A program made the position numbers and the translations under genes. The notes under the pieces are model-generated. The model was given only the letters and a program-made list of their open reading frames with translations. It ran no database searches and had not been told where the DNA came from. A stretch of 5,121 nucleotides of DNA from CAIWGV01 sp964515175 (lineage in GTDB: Bacteria > Pseudomonadota > Alphaproteobacteria > UBA7879 > UBA5542): positions 1 through 5,121 of the forward strand of contig CAZEUR010000059.1 in NCBI GenBank assembly GCA_964515175.1, in the 5' to 3' direction. This document shows, in pieces, positions 1-5,121 of this stretch. Within the stretch, counting starts at the first letter, position 1, and each line of letters begins with the position of its first letter.

Positions 1-12
1 ATTAACACTGTC

Positions 13-31
13 CTCAAGGTCGCTGCTTGAG
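13..31. repeat. Short inverted repeat overlapping the left -35
   Basis: CTCAAG (13-18), 7 nt, CTTGAG (26-31). The right arm overlaps the TTGAGT -35 at 27-32. It could be an operator or the foot of a transcript from the left; no T-run follows, so a terminator is unlikely. The arm is not mirrored beyond CTT at the right copy. Confidence 0.3.
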
Positions 32-55
32 TCTCATATGTTGTGAACCTATACA
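26..55 (+). promoter_or_regulatory. Left copy of shared promoter-like element, rightward operon
   Basis: Reads as a sigma70-type promoter: -35 TTGAGT at 27-32, a spacer of 17 nt, -10 TATACA at 50-55, predicted start near 62. The same 30-nt block recurs on the other strand at 4956-4927, identical at 24 of 30 positions without gaps. Besides the hexamers, AGTCTCA (30-36) and TGTGAAC (42-48) are conserved at the same spacing. That is more than a bare promoter would require and suggests a bound regulator, a special sigma factor or a duplicated element. Confidence 0.6.
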
Positions 56-66
56 TGTCAAGTTAG

Positions 67-94
67 TTGACTTTTTATTTTAATTTTATAAAAT
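67..94 (+). promoter_or_regulatory. Second candidate sigma70 promoter of the rightward operon
   Basis: TTGACT at 67-72, a 16-nt AT-rich spacer and TAAAAT at 89-94, with a predicted start near 101 and a leader of about 30 nt. It matches consensus better at the -35 than the upstream element at 26-55, so the operon may have tandem promoters. No counterpart is found downstream of the right-hand copy. Confidence 0.45.
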
Positions 95-121
95 TAGTCC
101 TGGCATTGTTTCTTAGCCTGT

Positions 122-127
122 GGAGGG
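122..127 (+). promoter_or_regulatory. Ribosome binding site GGAGGG for the TTG start at 131
   Basis: A strong Shine-Dalgarno core, but only 3-4 nt before the TTG. It supports that start because no other start codon lies between it and the in-frame stop at 95. The short spacing and TTG codon suggest modest translation. Confidence 0.6.
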
Positions 128-130
128 CCA

Positions 131-916
131 TTGAAAAATATTATTAAATCTTCAAAAACATTTGGAAGTACCCTTACTGACCTTCTTCAAGACAAAAACT
201 TCTTAAAAAATGAGATCTTCAGAATCCCTGCGGTGAGAGACGCCCTCGCCTTGGATCGTTATAAGAACTTATTTAACTCGTCAATTAAAACGTCACATAG
301 CGATGCATCTTCCAAAGTTACTATTGACCATAATACGGATTTTGAACGGATGTTCTTTTCTGATCTGTCCAGGCGCCCTGATTTAATTTCCAATGTCCTG
401 TCTTCTTTAAACAGTGTGCGGCAAAACGCTTCACGGATGCATGTTCTTTCGATAGGCAGCCGTACGGAGGCAGAACTTTTCTCTCTGGTGAACGCAGGGT
501 TCTGTTTGGATAATATCCAATCCATTGATTTATTCTCGTACTCACCCTACATCAAGATCGGAGATATCCACCACCTTATGTACCCTAATTCTACCTTCGA
601 TATCGTCGTTTGCGGTTGGGTACTTGAGTTTTGCAACAATATTTCTCAAGCTTGCTCAGAAATCAAACGCGTTACAAAAAAAGGAGGCATTATCTGCATT
701 GGCGGTATGCATCACCCATCCTCTACTAACATGAAGAATTATAATAAACGTAAACATCATGAAGATCGCGCTTGGTATTGCAGCATAGACGCTATAAAAG
801 CTCATTTCAATGTAAGAGATAAGGATTTTATATTTAAATCAGATATTGAAGCTGGAGATCTTGATAAACGGGGTGAGGTCATTGCTATCTTCAAAAACAG
901 AGCTAACAATGTTTGA
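131..916 (+). CDS. Divergent class I SAM-methyltransferase-like protein
   Basis: 261 residues, predicted cytosolic; no signal peptide or membrane segment seen. The Rossmann-type core spans about residues 103-195: a first strand with VLSIGSRTE (105-113), an acidic second strand end SIDLFSYSP (131-139), GDIHH (144-148), FDIVVCGWVLEF (156-167) and the post-motif KKGGIICIGG (183-192). This is the order of a type-11 methyltransferase, but the usual glycine-rich loop (D/ExGxGxG) is replaced by IGSRTE. From memory, a subfamily with IG(P/S)RTE followed by DLFSYSP and GDMH exists, so this looks like a variant family and not a decayed gene. About 100 N-terminal residues are unassigned. The TTG start is the only candidate after the in-frame stop at 95; GGAGGG lies 3-4 nt ahead, which is tight. 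It overlaps the next gene by 8 bp. SAM binding is likely but unproven; the substrate is unknown. Confidence 0.8.
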   Translation: MKNIIKSSKTFGSTLTDLLQDKNFLKNEIFRIPAVRDALALDRYKNLFNSSIKTSHSDASSKVTIDHNTDFERMFFSDLSRRPDLISNVLSSLNSVRQNASRMHVLSIGSRTEAELFSLVNAGFCLDNIQSIDLFSYSPYIKIGDIHHLMYPNSTFDIVVCGWVLEFCNNISQACSEIKRVTKKGGIICIGGMHHPSSTNMKNYNKRKHHEDRAWYCSIDAIKAHFNVRDKDFIFKSDIEAGDLDKRGEVIAIFKNRANNV

Positions 917-1538
917 GATTTATAAACGTCATAATCCTGTGTTTGTCCTTTCCGAGATTAAACAACTTGCCCAAATCTTTACAGACACATTAGGATTCAA
1001 CAATTCTAGTCTGCCTGCATTAGGGGTAGAGATTGTTGATATATCCCAGACCGTCTGTATCAATCAAAACAATCAATTTATTGTCGGAAGCAAATTACGT
1101 GAGGAAGACGTCATATCCGTGCTTAAAAAAAATCCCACTTTAAAGAGACTCCGGAACGCTCAGGAGCCTACTTCACTGCTTATAGAAGATTTATTGAAAA
1201 CTATGGTGCCACTCCTTTCCATCGATTCTTATATATTTATTGGCGAAGAGCTGCCTGTTCGCGGGCTTGTGGAACTTATGCCAAAAGCTACAAGAAGCTC
1301 TAAAAAACCCCTTATTGTTTTTAACGCAATAAAAAAGCTTGAATATCAATTGGGCCGTACGGAATACGCGGGGATGGATCATCCCGCCCTTTGGATTGGG
1401 GAAAGTCAGACTTCAGCAATGGAGGGGGTGGAAGCTTTTTTCTCAATGAGCCCTCAACTTAAACTTGAAGTAGGCCTCAATCGTTACAAAACTCTCGAGA
1501 GTTTTGGTAGTTTTTCTGTCGGTTTAGTTAGATTCTAG
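909..1538 (+). CDS. Unrecognised 209-residue protein, second gene of the rightward operon
   Basis: I do not recognise this family. ATG at 909 overlaps the TGA of the upstream gene by 8 bp, with a weak AGAG ribosome site at 899-902, so it is probably translationally coupled. A TTG at 846 in the same frame would add 21 residues but has no ribosome site and a 71-bp overlap. The protein is soluble-looking, mixed alpha/beta, with no signal peptide or membrane helix. Visible landmarks are IDSYIFIGEELPVRGL (about 105-120), KKPLIVFNAIKKLEY (132-146), HPALWIGESQTSAMEGVEAFF (158-178) and a beta-rich tail ending GSFSVGLVRF. No SAM-binding glycine motif or P-loop is visible. Obligate pairing with the methyltransferase-like gene suggests a partner subunit or a next step on the same substrate. 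The 3' end overlaps the opposing FkbM gene by 11 bp and contains a perfect palindrome at 1487-1506. Confidence 0.75.
   Translation: MFEIYKRHNPVFVLSEIKQLAQIFTDTLGFNNSSLPALGVEIVDISQTVCINQNNQFIVGSKLREEDVISVLKKNPTLKRLRNAQEPTSLLIEDLLKTMVPLLSIDSYIFIGEELPVRGLVELMPKATRSSKKPLIVFNAIKKLEYQLGRTEYAGMDHPALWIGESQTSAMEGVEAFFSMSPQLKLEVGLNRYKTLESFGSFSVGLVRF
1487..1506. terminator. 20-bp perfect palindrome at the convergent junction, possible terminator
   Basis: Ten-base arms CAAAACTCTC / GAGAGTTTTG without mismatch. The form, A-tract, C/G-containing stem, T-tract, is that of a bidirectional terminator. It lies 22 nt past the stop of the FkbM gene on the minus strand, where termination makes sense. On the plus strand it is inside the last codons of the 909-1538 gene, before its stop at 1536-1538, so rightward termination here would leave a message without a stop codon. 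The stem is only moderately GC-rich. Confidence 0.45.
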
Positions 1539-2739
1539 ATTCAGGCACTGCAAATAATACGGTCTCACCAAGAAAAATCGTGTGGTGATCAACATAAAAA
1601 CTATATCCAAGCTGTAACTCATACAGGTATTGTGGAATAGCCAAGTAGTCATCTGGCTTATGATAGATACAAATTGCTAGCTTGGGTTTGAATTTTCTGA
1701 TGGTTTTCTCGGCCCCTTTGAGGGCATCGAGCTCAGAGCCTTCAACATCCATTTTAATAAAATCGACTTTTTCTAGTTTCTTATCTGATACCAGCTGGTC
1801 AATGGAAAGAATCTCACATTCGATATATTCCTCATTTACTTTTGTGGAGGCTACACGACTTGCGGGACCGTTTTCCAAATAGAACATCTTTTCCCCTGAT
1901 TGTGCGCCGACAGGGTGCTCAAGGATTGTAATATGAGATGCCAAATGTGGGTTCAGTTCAATATTTTTGCGCATTACAGCCAAGTTATTTGGAACAAACT
2001 CAAAGGTAAATACATGTCCATTCTTTCCAACTTCACAAGCAAACTGTAATGATGTATCTCCCCAACATCCACCCGCATCAATAACCACATCTCCAGCCTC
2101 AGCCTTACAGGAAATGCCATCGCGTTCAAAAATGTACTGCTTCTGTATAAAATTAATGGCAATGGCTTGCGCATAAGCGTAAACCTTCATATTGAATCCC
2201 AATGGCTTTACATTAAAACAATGCAACGGCCATGTCAGAAAAGGAATTCGAATAGGAGGGATCCCCGTATCCAGGCTTCGTGCCCGTTCAATTCCTTCCC
2301 AATAAGCAAGACTATTGCGGGGCAGTTTTATTTTTCTGAAACCCAGACATCGATATGCTAACAAACTGACAAGTAGTTCACGCGACCCAGGATCTGACAA
2401 CTTCTGATACAGAAATTCAAACTTTTTATTCTGAGCGAGTGCGTTACGAAAATAGTGTTTAGGAAAAAGATATAAGCTGAACTGCTCTTTCAAGAAAAAA
2501 GCTAGCTGTGCTGTTTTCGCTTTAAGTTCAACAACGACTGCGTCTGCAGAAGAGATTTCTTTCACATTACGAATGAAGGCATCCATCACGTTTTTCTTTA
2601 CCGGTTGCTGACCACGAAAGAAAGTATCGTAATTATCTTCGTAATTATTGAATCTTCCTGATTTCAGCTTATCAAAGAGATGTTCTTCAAAATTTGAATA
2701 GTTCTTTGATTTCTGTTTAACTATCATCTCAGTTCTCAA
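1528..2739 (-). CDS. FkbM-family SAM-dependent methyltransferase with long N-terminal region
   Basis: 403 residues. The C-terminal half (about 205-400) is a clear FkbM domain: motif I VIDAGGCWGDTS (219-230), acidic strand-2 end FTFEFVPNN (E247), and the family hallmark DFIKMDVEGSELDALKGAE (326-344). It closes with KPKLAICIYHKPDD (361-374), where FkbM enzymes have their LAIS.YH-type strand. Members usually O-methylate sugars or polyketide hydroxyls; the substrate here is unknown. Residues 1-200 have no catalytic motif that I recognise and make the protein longer than a minimal FkbM enzyme (about 230-280 residues). Last gene of the leftward operon. TTG at 2739 overlaps the upstream stop as TTGA; an in-frame ATG at 2727-2725 would start 8 nt after that stop. 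Neither has a strong ribosome site, so the N-terminus is uncertain by four residues. The stop is 11 bp inside the opposing gene. Confidence 0.92.
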   Translation of the reverse strand: MRTEMIVKQKSKNYSNFEEHLFDKLKSGRFNNYEDNYDTFFRGQQPVKKNVMDAFIRNVKEISSADAVVVELKAKTAQLAFFLKEQFSLYLFPKHYFRNALAQNKKFEFLYQKLSDPGSRELLVSLLAYRCLGFRKIKLPRNSLAYWEGIERARSLDTGIPPIRIPFLTWPLHCFNVKPLGFNMKVYAYAQAIAINFIQKQYIFERDGISCKAEAGDVVIDAGGCWGDTSLQFACEVGKNGHVFTFEFVPNNLAVMRKNIELNPHLASHITILEHPVGAQSGEKMFYLENGPASRVASTKVNEEYIECEILSIDQLVSDKKLEKVDFIKMDVEGSELDALKGAEKTIRKFKPKLAICIYHKPDDYLAIPQYLYELQLGYSFYVDHHTIFLGETVLFAVPESRI

Positions 2740-4151
2740 CTCACTGCTGCTTCCACTTCTGCTTCCATAAGAATTGCATACATGTCAGGATCAACAACAA
2801 AGTCTGGTGATAAATTATGTTTCCTAATAATTTCTGCATTAAAGTTTTTGGCAATCGTCTCAAGCTCTATTTTTTTATCTGAAATTGCCTTGACATCTTG
2901 AAGATCAAGAAGCCCATGCTCGATAAGGTTTGAAATACGACTTTCTGAATAATAACGAATCGCCACTTCTATGGGAGCGTAGGAATGTAACTGTCGATCA
3001 GGAGAGCAGTTCTTAAAATGATTCGATGCTTCCTTACCTTCGTACCAACGGCATATTTCCATTGCAATTACCGGAGCTATTGTCAACCCAATGCGATACG
3101 TACCGGTAGCAACAAATATTTCTGAACATTCTTTGTAAGCACCAATAACTGAATAGCCATCGACTGATTTGGGACGTGAGCCGAGCAATAGTTCCGCTTT
3201 GGCGTTATAGATCGCCTGTTTTCCAAATAACTCTGTCTCGCAGGTATCAATCAGATATCGGATTGTTTCCACTCGATGTGCTGGTTCCTTATCCGACAGA
3301 TAATTACCTGCGCCGAGATAAAAATTACCAAAATTCCGCGGCACAATATGCATACCACACTGAGCTCCTCCCCGATTAGGCGTACGAACCACTAAATTCA
3401 GACCAGCATATCCTGCTGGAGCAGAGTCGAGGATCATACCGGTACCAACGGCGTGATAAATTGGTACCCTCTGAAAATTAGAGGGAAGAAGTTTTAGAGA
3501 GTTGCTACCCGCAGCAACCACTACTTGAGTCGTTCGGATAACTTCATTTTTTTGCAAAATAATATCGACCCCCTTAGAAGAAGGGATGATTGTCTGCACT
3601 GCATTATCGATAAATACAACTCCCATTTTTTCAAGGATTTCCTGGGCGCACTGGAACAAATGTGCAACATCTACAGAAAATTCTCCAATAAACTTCTTAG
3701 CAATTACATCTGTGGATTTGAGATTACCACAAAATATTTTTTCAAGACTATCAATGGAAATATCCTCTAGACATTGGTGTTCTTTTGCTATAGCGCAAGC
3801 CGTCTCAAAGTTAGCCTCTTCGAACAGAGTTCCCTTCTTACGGCGATACATGACTGTGGATTCAGCTGTGATGGCACTCTCTAATCCAAATGTTTTCAAC
3901 AACTCATGCCAAAGTGGTCTGGCTTCAAGCCCAATATTAAAAACTTCGCGTTCCCGTGGCAGCTTGTGAAAAGTCTCTTCAACCTCACAAAAAACAGCAT
4001 GCATTGCCCCCGCAGCTATAGATGCTGAAAACGGTTTGAGCCTAGGGCCGACTATGCAGATATTCAGATCCGGATGTTTTTCTTTAATCTTCATGGCCGA
4101 CACGATGGAAATGATCCCATTACCGACGAATACTAGATCAAAATTATGCAT
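2736..4151 (-). CDS. ThiO-like FAD-dependent amine/amino-acid oxidase (DAO family) with C-terminal extension
   Basis: 471 residues, predicted cytosolic. DAO-family landmarks in order: N-terminal dinucleotide fold VGNGIIS (9-15), SIAAGAMHA (44-52, the SAAAGM element of glycine oxidase), VVVAAGSNS (210-218), SRPKSVDGYSVIG (325-337) and FVATGTYRIGLTIAP (346-360). The last two closely follow the ThiO patterns RPGTKDGKPYIG and AGHFRNGILLAP. The arginines R326 and R353 are kept; in glycine oxidase the RP arginine binds the substrate carboxylate. No cysteine stands at the covalent-flavin site of monomeric sarcosine oxidase, so FAD is probably non-covalent. Expected chemistry: oxidation of an amino acid or its N-methyl derivative with O2, giving an imine or aldehyde plus H2O2. 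Odd points: the acidic residue that normally ends strand 2 and holds the FAD ribose is glycine (G35), and about 100 residues (372-471) extend beyond the domain. Strong ribosome site; 8-bp overlap with the upstream gene. It could also be a dehydrogenase of this fold. Confidence 0.9.
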   Translation of the reverse strand: MHNFDLVFVGNGIISIVSAMKIKEKHPDLNICIVGPRLKPFSASIAAGAMHAVFCEVEETFHKLPREREVFNIGLEARPLWHELLKTFGLESAITAESTVMYRRKKGTLFEEANFETACAIAKEHQCLEDISIDSLEKIFCGNLKSTDVIAKKFIGEFSVDVAHLFQCAQEILEKMGVVFIDNAVQTIIPSSKGVDIILQKNEVIRTTQVVVAAGSNSLKLLPSNFQRVPIYHAVGTGMILDSAPAGYAGLNLVVRTPNRGGAQCGMHIVPRNFGNFYLGAGNYLSDKEPAHRVETIRYLIDTCETELFGKQAIYNAKAELLLGSRPKSVDGYSVIGAYKECSEIFVATGTYRIGLTIAPVIAMEICRWYEGKEASNHFKNCSPDRQLHSYAPIEVAIRYYSESRISNLIEHGLLDLQDVKAISDKKIELETIAKNFNAEIIRKHNLSPDFVVDPDMYAILMEAEVEAAVS

Positions 4152-4878
4152 TTTTCACCCTCCCAAAGATGTAAAGAAAAAAACCAACGTCCTTACTTAA
4201 GTATGACAACTCTCGATCCCCATACACCTCAATAGGAAGAAGACCCACATTAAGAAAAAGCTCTTTTATCTGGCAGTCTAGTAGGGGATACATATTCAAG
4301 TCAAATGTTTTTTTATCTGAGAAGGTGTACGAAAAAACCGTTCCTTCATCAGTAATTTTGCTTGGTGTAATTTTTACAGTATTTCCAAAATATTGTCCTT
4401 TGGATGCAAAGTTATATTCATTGTTCAGGAGGGTTTCATAATTTCTTCTGTCTACAACAATAATCCCATTTTCAGATAAAAGTTGGCTCCAATTAGAAAT
4501 TGCTTGCTGCTGCTTTGTGCGATCCATTTCGCAAGCCAATGAGTTCCCAAGGCATAAAATGCAATCAAATTTCTCAGAAAAAGTTTTACCGAGATCAACC
4601 CAATCAACACAAGTTACATCAAGCTCCACCGATCGATGTTTCGCATTTTTCTTTGCCACTTCGATCATTGCGGGAGAAACATCAGCCGATTTGATACAAA
4701 GTCCTTGTTTTAGAAGCTCTATAGAGTGAAATCCTGTGCCCAATGCGACATCAAGTACATTGTTACATTTAAATTTCTTAATTAATTTTAATAAGAATGC
4801 AGTCTCTGCATCTGAGCGTTTTTCCCAGCCAACAAGCTCATCCCAATGCGACGCAAAATCACCACTAAATTGATTCAC
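4144..4878 (-). CDS. Glycine/sarcosine N-methyltransferase-like SAM enzyme
   Basis: 244 residues, cytosolic. SAM motif I is VLDVALGTGFHS (41-52), D66 ends strand 2, then DWVDL (102-106 region), CILCLGNSLA (107-116) and IIVVDRRNYETLL (139-151). The CLGNS and VDRRNY elements match CLGNSFAHL and VIDHRNYD of vertebrate GNMT and bacterial glycine/sarcosine methyltransferases. In GNMT the arginine of HRNY binds the substrate carboxylate, and R145 keeps it. The C-terminal layout, a strand with YPLLDCQIKELF then VYGD and FFLYIFGRVK, follows GNMT's YPHCLASFTEL, LGDF and CYFIHVLK. It is shorter than GNMT (about 290). Likely reaction: N-methylation of an amino-acid-like amine; the exact substrate is open. 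First gene of the leftward operon, GTG start with AAGGAG 9 nt ahead. It ends inside the oxidase start (ATGCATAA, 8-bp overlap), so the two are likely co-translated. Confidence 0.88.
   Translation of the reverse strand: MNQFSGDFASHWDELVGWEKRSDAETAFLLKLIKKFKCNNVLDVALGTGFHSIELLKQGLCIKSADVSPAMIEVAKKNAKHRSVELDVTCVDWVDLGKTFSEKFDCILCLGNSLACEMDRTKQQQAISNWSQLLSENGIIVVDRRNYETLLNNEYNFASKGQYFGNTVKITPSKITDEGTVFSYTFSDKKTFDLNMYPLLDCQIKELFLNVGLLPIEVYGDRELSYLSKDVGFFLYIFGRVKNA
4158..4164 (-). promoter_or_regulatory. Ribosome binding site GGGAGGG for the oxidase gene
   Basis: GGGAGGG on the minus strand, with GGAGG 7 nt before the ATG at 4151. It lies inside the last codons of the N-methyltransferase gene, so the oxidase has its own strong initiation site as well as an 8-bp overlap. 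Confidence 0.75.
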
Positions 4879-4887
4879 TAATAAATT

Positions 4888-4893
4888 CTCCTT
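4888..4893 (-). promoter_or_regulatory. Ribosome binding site AAGGAG for the GTG start at 4878
   Basis: AAGGAG on the minus strand, 9 nt before GTG. It fixes the start of the N-methyltransferase-like gene despite the non-ATG codon. Confidence 0.75.
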
Positions 4894-4916
4894 AAAACCG
4901 ACAATTCGCCAAATAC

Positions 4917-4935
4917 ACTTATACGGTGTATAAGT
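4917..4935. promoter_or_regulatory. 19-bp perfect palindrome over the -10 and start of the leftward promoter
   Basis: ACTTATAC, 3 nt (GGT), GTATAAGT: eight-base arms without mismatch. It overlaps the TATACA -10 and the predicted start point, a typical place for a repressor operator (for example TetR- or GntR-type, not identifiable here). The left promoter keeps only part of this dyad (AC-C-TATAC at 47-54, AAGT at 60-63). Confidence 0.5.
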
Positions 4936-4956
4936 TCACATGGTTTGAGACTGAAG
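4927..4956 (-). promoter_or_regulatory. Right copy of shared promoter-like element, leftward operon
   Basis: On the minus strand: -35 TTCAGT at 4955-4950, a spacer of 17 nt, -10 TATACA at 4932-4927, predicted start near 4920, about 40 nt ahead of the GTG of the N-methyltransferase gene. It matches the left copy at 24 of 30 positions, including AGTCTCA (4952-4946) and TGTGAAC (4940-4934). A 19-bp palindrome overlaps its -10 and start point. Confidence 0.6.
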
Positions 4957-4971
4957 AGAGGTCTCGGGTAG

Positions 4972-4983
4972 GGTGATGTCACC
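4972..4983. repeat. 12-bp near-continuous palindrome upstream of the leftward promoter
   Basis: GGTGA, TG, TCACC. It is centred about 57 nt upstream of the predicted start near 4920, a position where activators can sit. It could be a chance palindrome. Confidence 0.25.
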
Positions 4984-5009
4984 ATACTCGAAGGCGGTGA
5001 AATTGTCGA
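4981..5009 (-). promoter_or_regulatory. Weak alternative upstream promoter for the leftward operon
   Basis: TCGACA at 5009-5004, 17-nt spacer, TATGGT at 4986-4981 on the minus strand. The -35 is good and the -10 fair. If used, the transcript would start near 4974 and carry the 19-bp palindrome in its leader. Confidence 0.25.
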
Positions 5010-5121
5010 GAAGATTATAGGGTCTGTGCGCATTACGTTTGAGCTTGAAACAAATACTAGAGAGAATTTACGAACAAACTCCCTCTGGTATTTATGAGTT
5101 AATTGCTTTTATACACCCTAG

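Larger units (their letters stand above)
4957..5121. other. Right flank, no convincing gene
   Basis: Both strands have short open frames (plus 4972-5097 with no usable start; minus 5033-4878 with ATG but no ribosome site). None shows a family motif. TTATACACC at 5109-5117 repeats, inverted, the -10 core at 4933-4925. Nothing else is supported. Confidence 0.4.

Noticed and set aside
42..57. Possible CRP site because of TGTGA
   Set aside because: The second half-site TCACA is missing at the required six-base spacing in both copies of the element.
846..908. N-terminal extension of the second rightward gene from a TTG at 846
   Set aside because: No ribosome site, and it would give a 71-bp overlap with the upstream gene. 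ATG at 909 gives the short overlap style used by the other genes here.
1565..1588. Hairpin TCACCA / TGGTGA as a terminator for the rightward operon
   Set aside because: Six-base arms with a 12-nt loop and no following T-run, inside FkbM coding sequence; too weak.
3586..3969. 127-codon open frame on the plus strand
   Set aside because: It lies wholly opposite the FAD oxidase gene, has no family motif, and is low-complexity antisense shadow sequence.
4878..5033. 51-codon minus-strand frame whose TAG overlaps the GTG of the N-methyltransferase gene, a possible leader peptide
   Set aside because: No ribosome site at either ATG (5033 or 4985), and the preferred transcription start near 4920 lies downstream of both.
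4972..5097. 42-codon plus-strand open stretch between stops in the right flank
   Set aside because: No plausible start codon with a ribosome site and no recognisable similarity. The opposite strand is equally open, so chance is sufficient.

Overview
The window is a compact bacterial gene block, AT-rich by eye (roughly 40% GC), with genes packed head to tail and overlapping by a few bases, Shine-Dalgarno sites and sigma70-like promoters. The protein families and non-ATG starts (TTG, GTG) fit a Gram-negative, probably proteobacterial, host. Nothing here fixes the taxon, and there is no rRNA, tRNA, CRISPR array or recognisable transposase.

Layout: a short left intergenic region (1-130) holds promoters for a rightward two-gene operon. 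That operon carries a divergent class I SAM-methyltransferase-like protein (131-916) and an unrecognised 209-residue protein (909-1538). A leftward three-gene operon comes the other way: a glycine N-methyltransferase-like enzyme (4878-4144), a glycine oxidase (ThiO)-like FAD amine oxidase with an extra C-terminal part (4151-2736), and an FkbM-family methyltransferase with a long N-terminal part (2739-1528). The two operons converge, and their last genes overlap tail to tail by 11 bp next to a 20-bp perfect palindrome. The right end (4879-5121) is upstream DNA without a convincing gene.

The most informative feature lies outside the genes. A 30-nt sequence at 26-55 (+) recurs at 4956-4927 (-), ungapped and identical at 24 of 30 positions. 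In both copies it sits upstream of the first gene of the outer operon, in the same orientation relative to it. It reads as a promoter: a TTSAGT -35, a spacer of exactly 17 nt, and a TATACA -10. Most of the spacer is conserved too. The simplest reading is that the two converging operons are switched on together, so the five proteins form one functional unit. A competing reading is that these are the inverted ends of a mobile cassette.

Function is inferred: three SAM-methyltransferase-type proteins (two canonical, one divergent), one amine oxidase and one unknown protein suggest a tailoring pathway for an amino-acid-derived small molecule or a surface glycan. The N-methyltransferase and the oxidase both keep the arginines that bind the substrate carboxylate in their characterised relatives, which points to an alpha-amino-acid-like substrate. 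No core scaffold enzyme, transporter or regulator is inside the window, so the product remains unknown.
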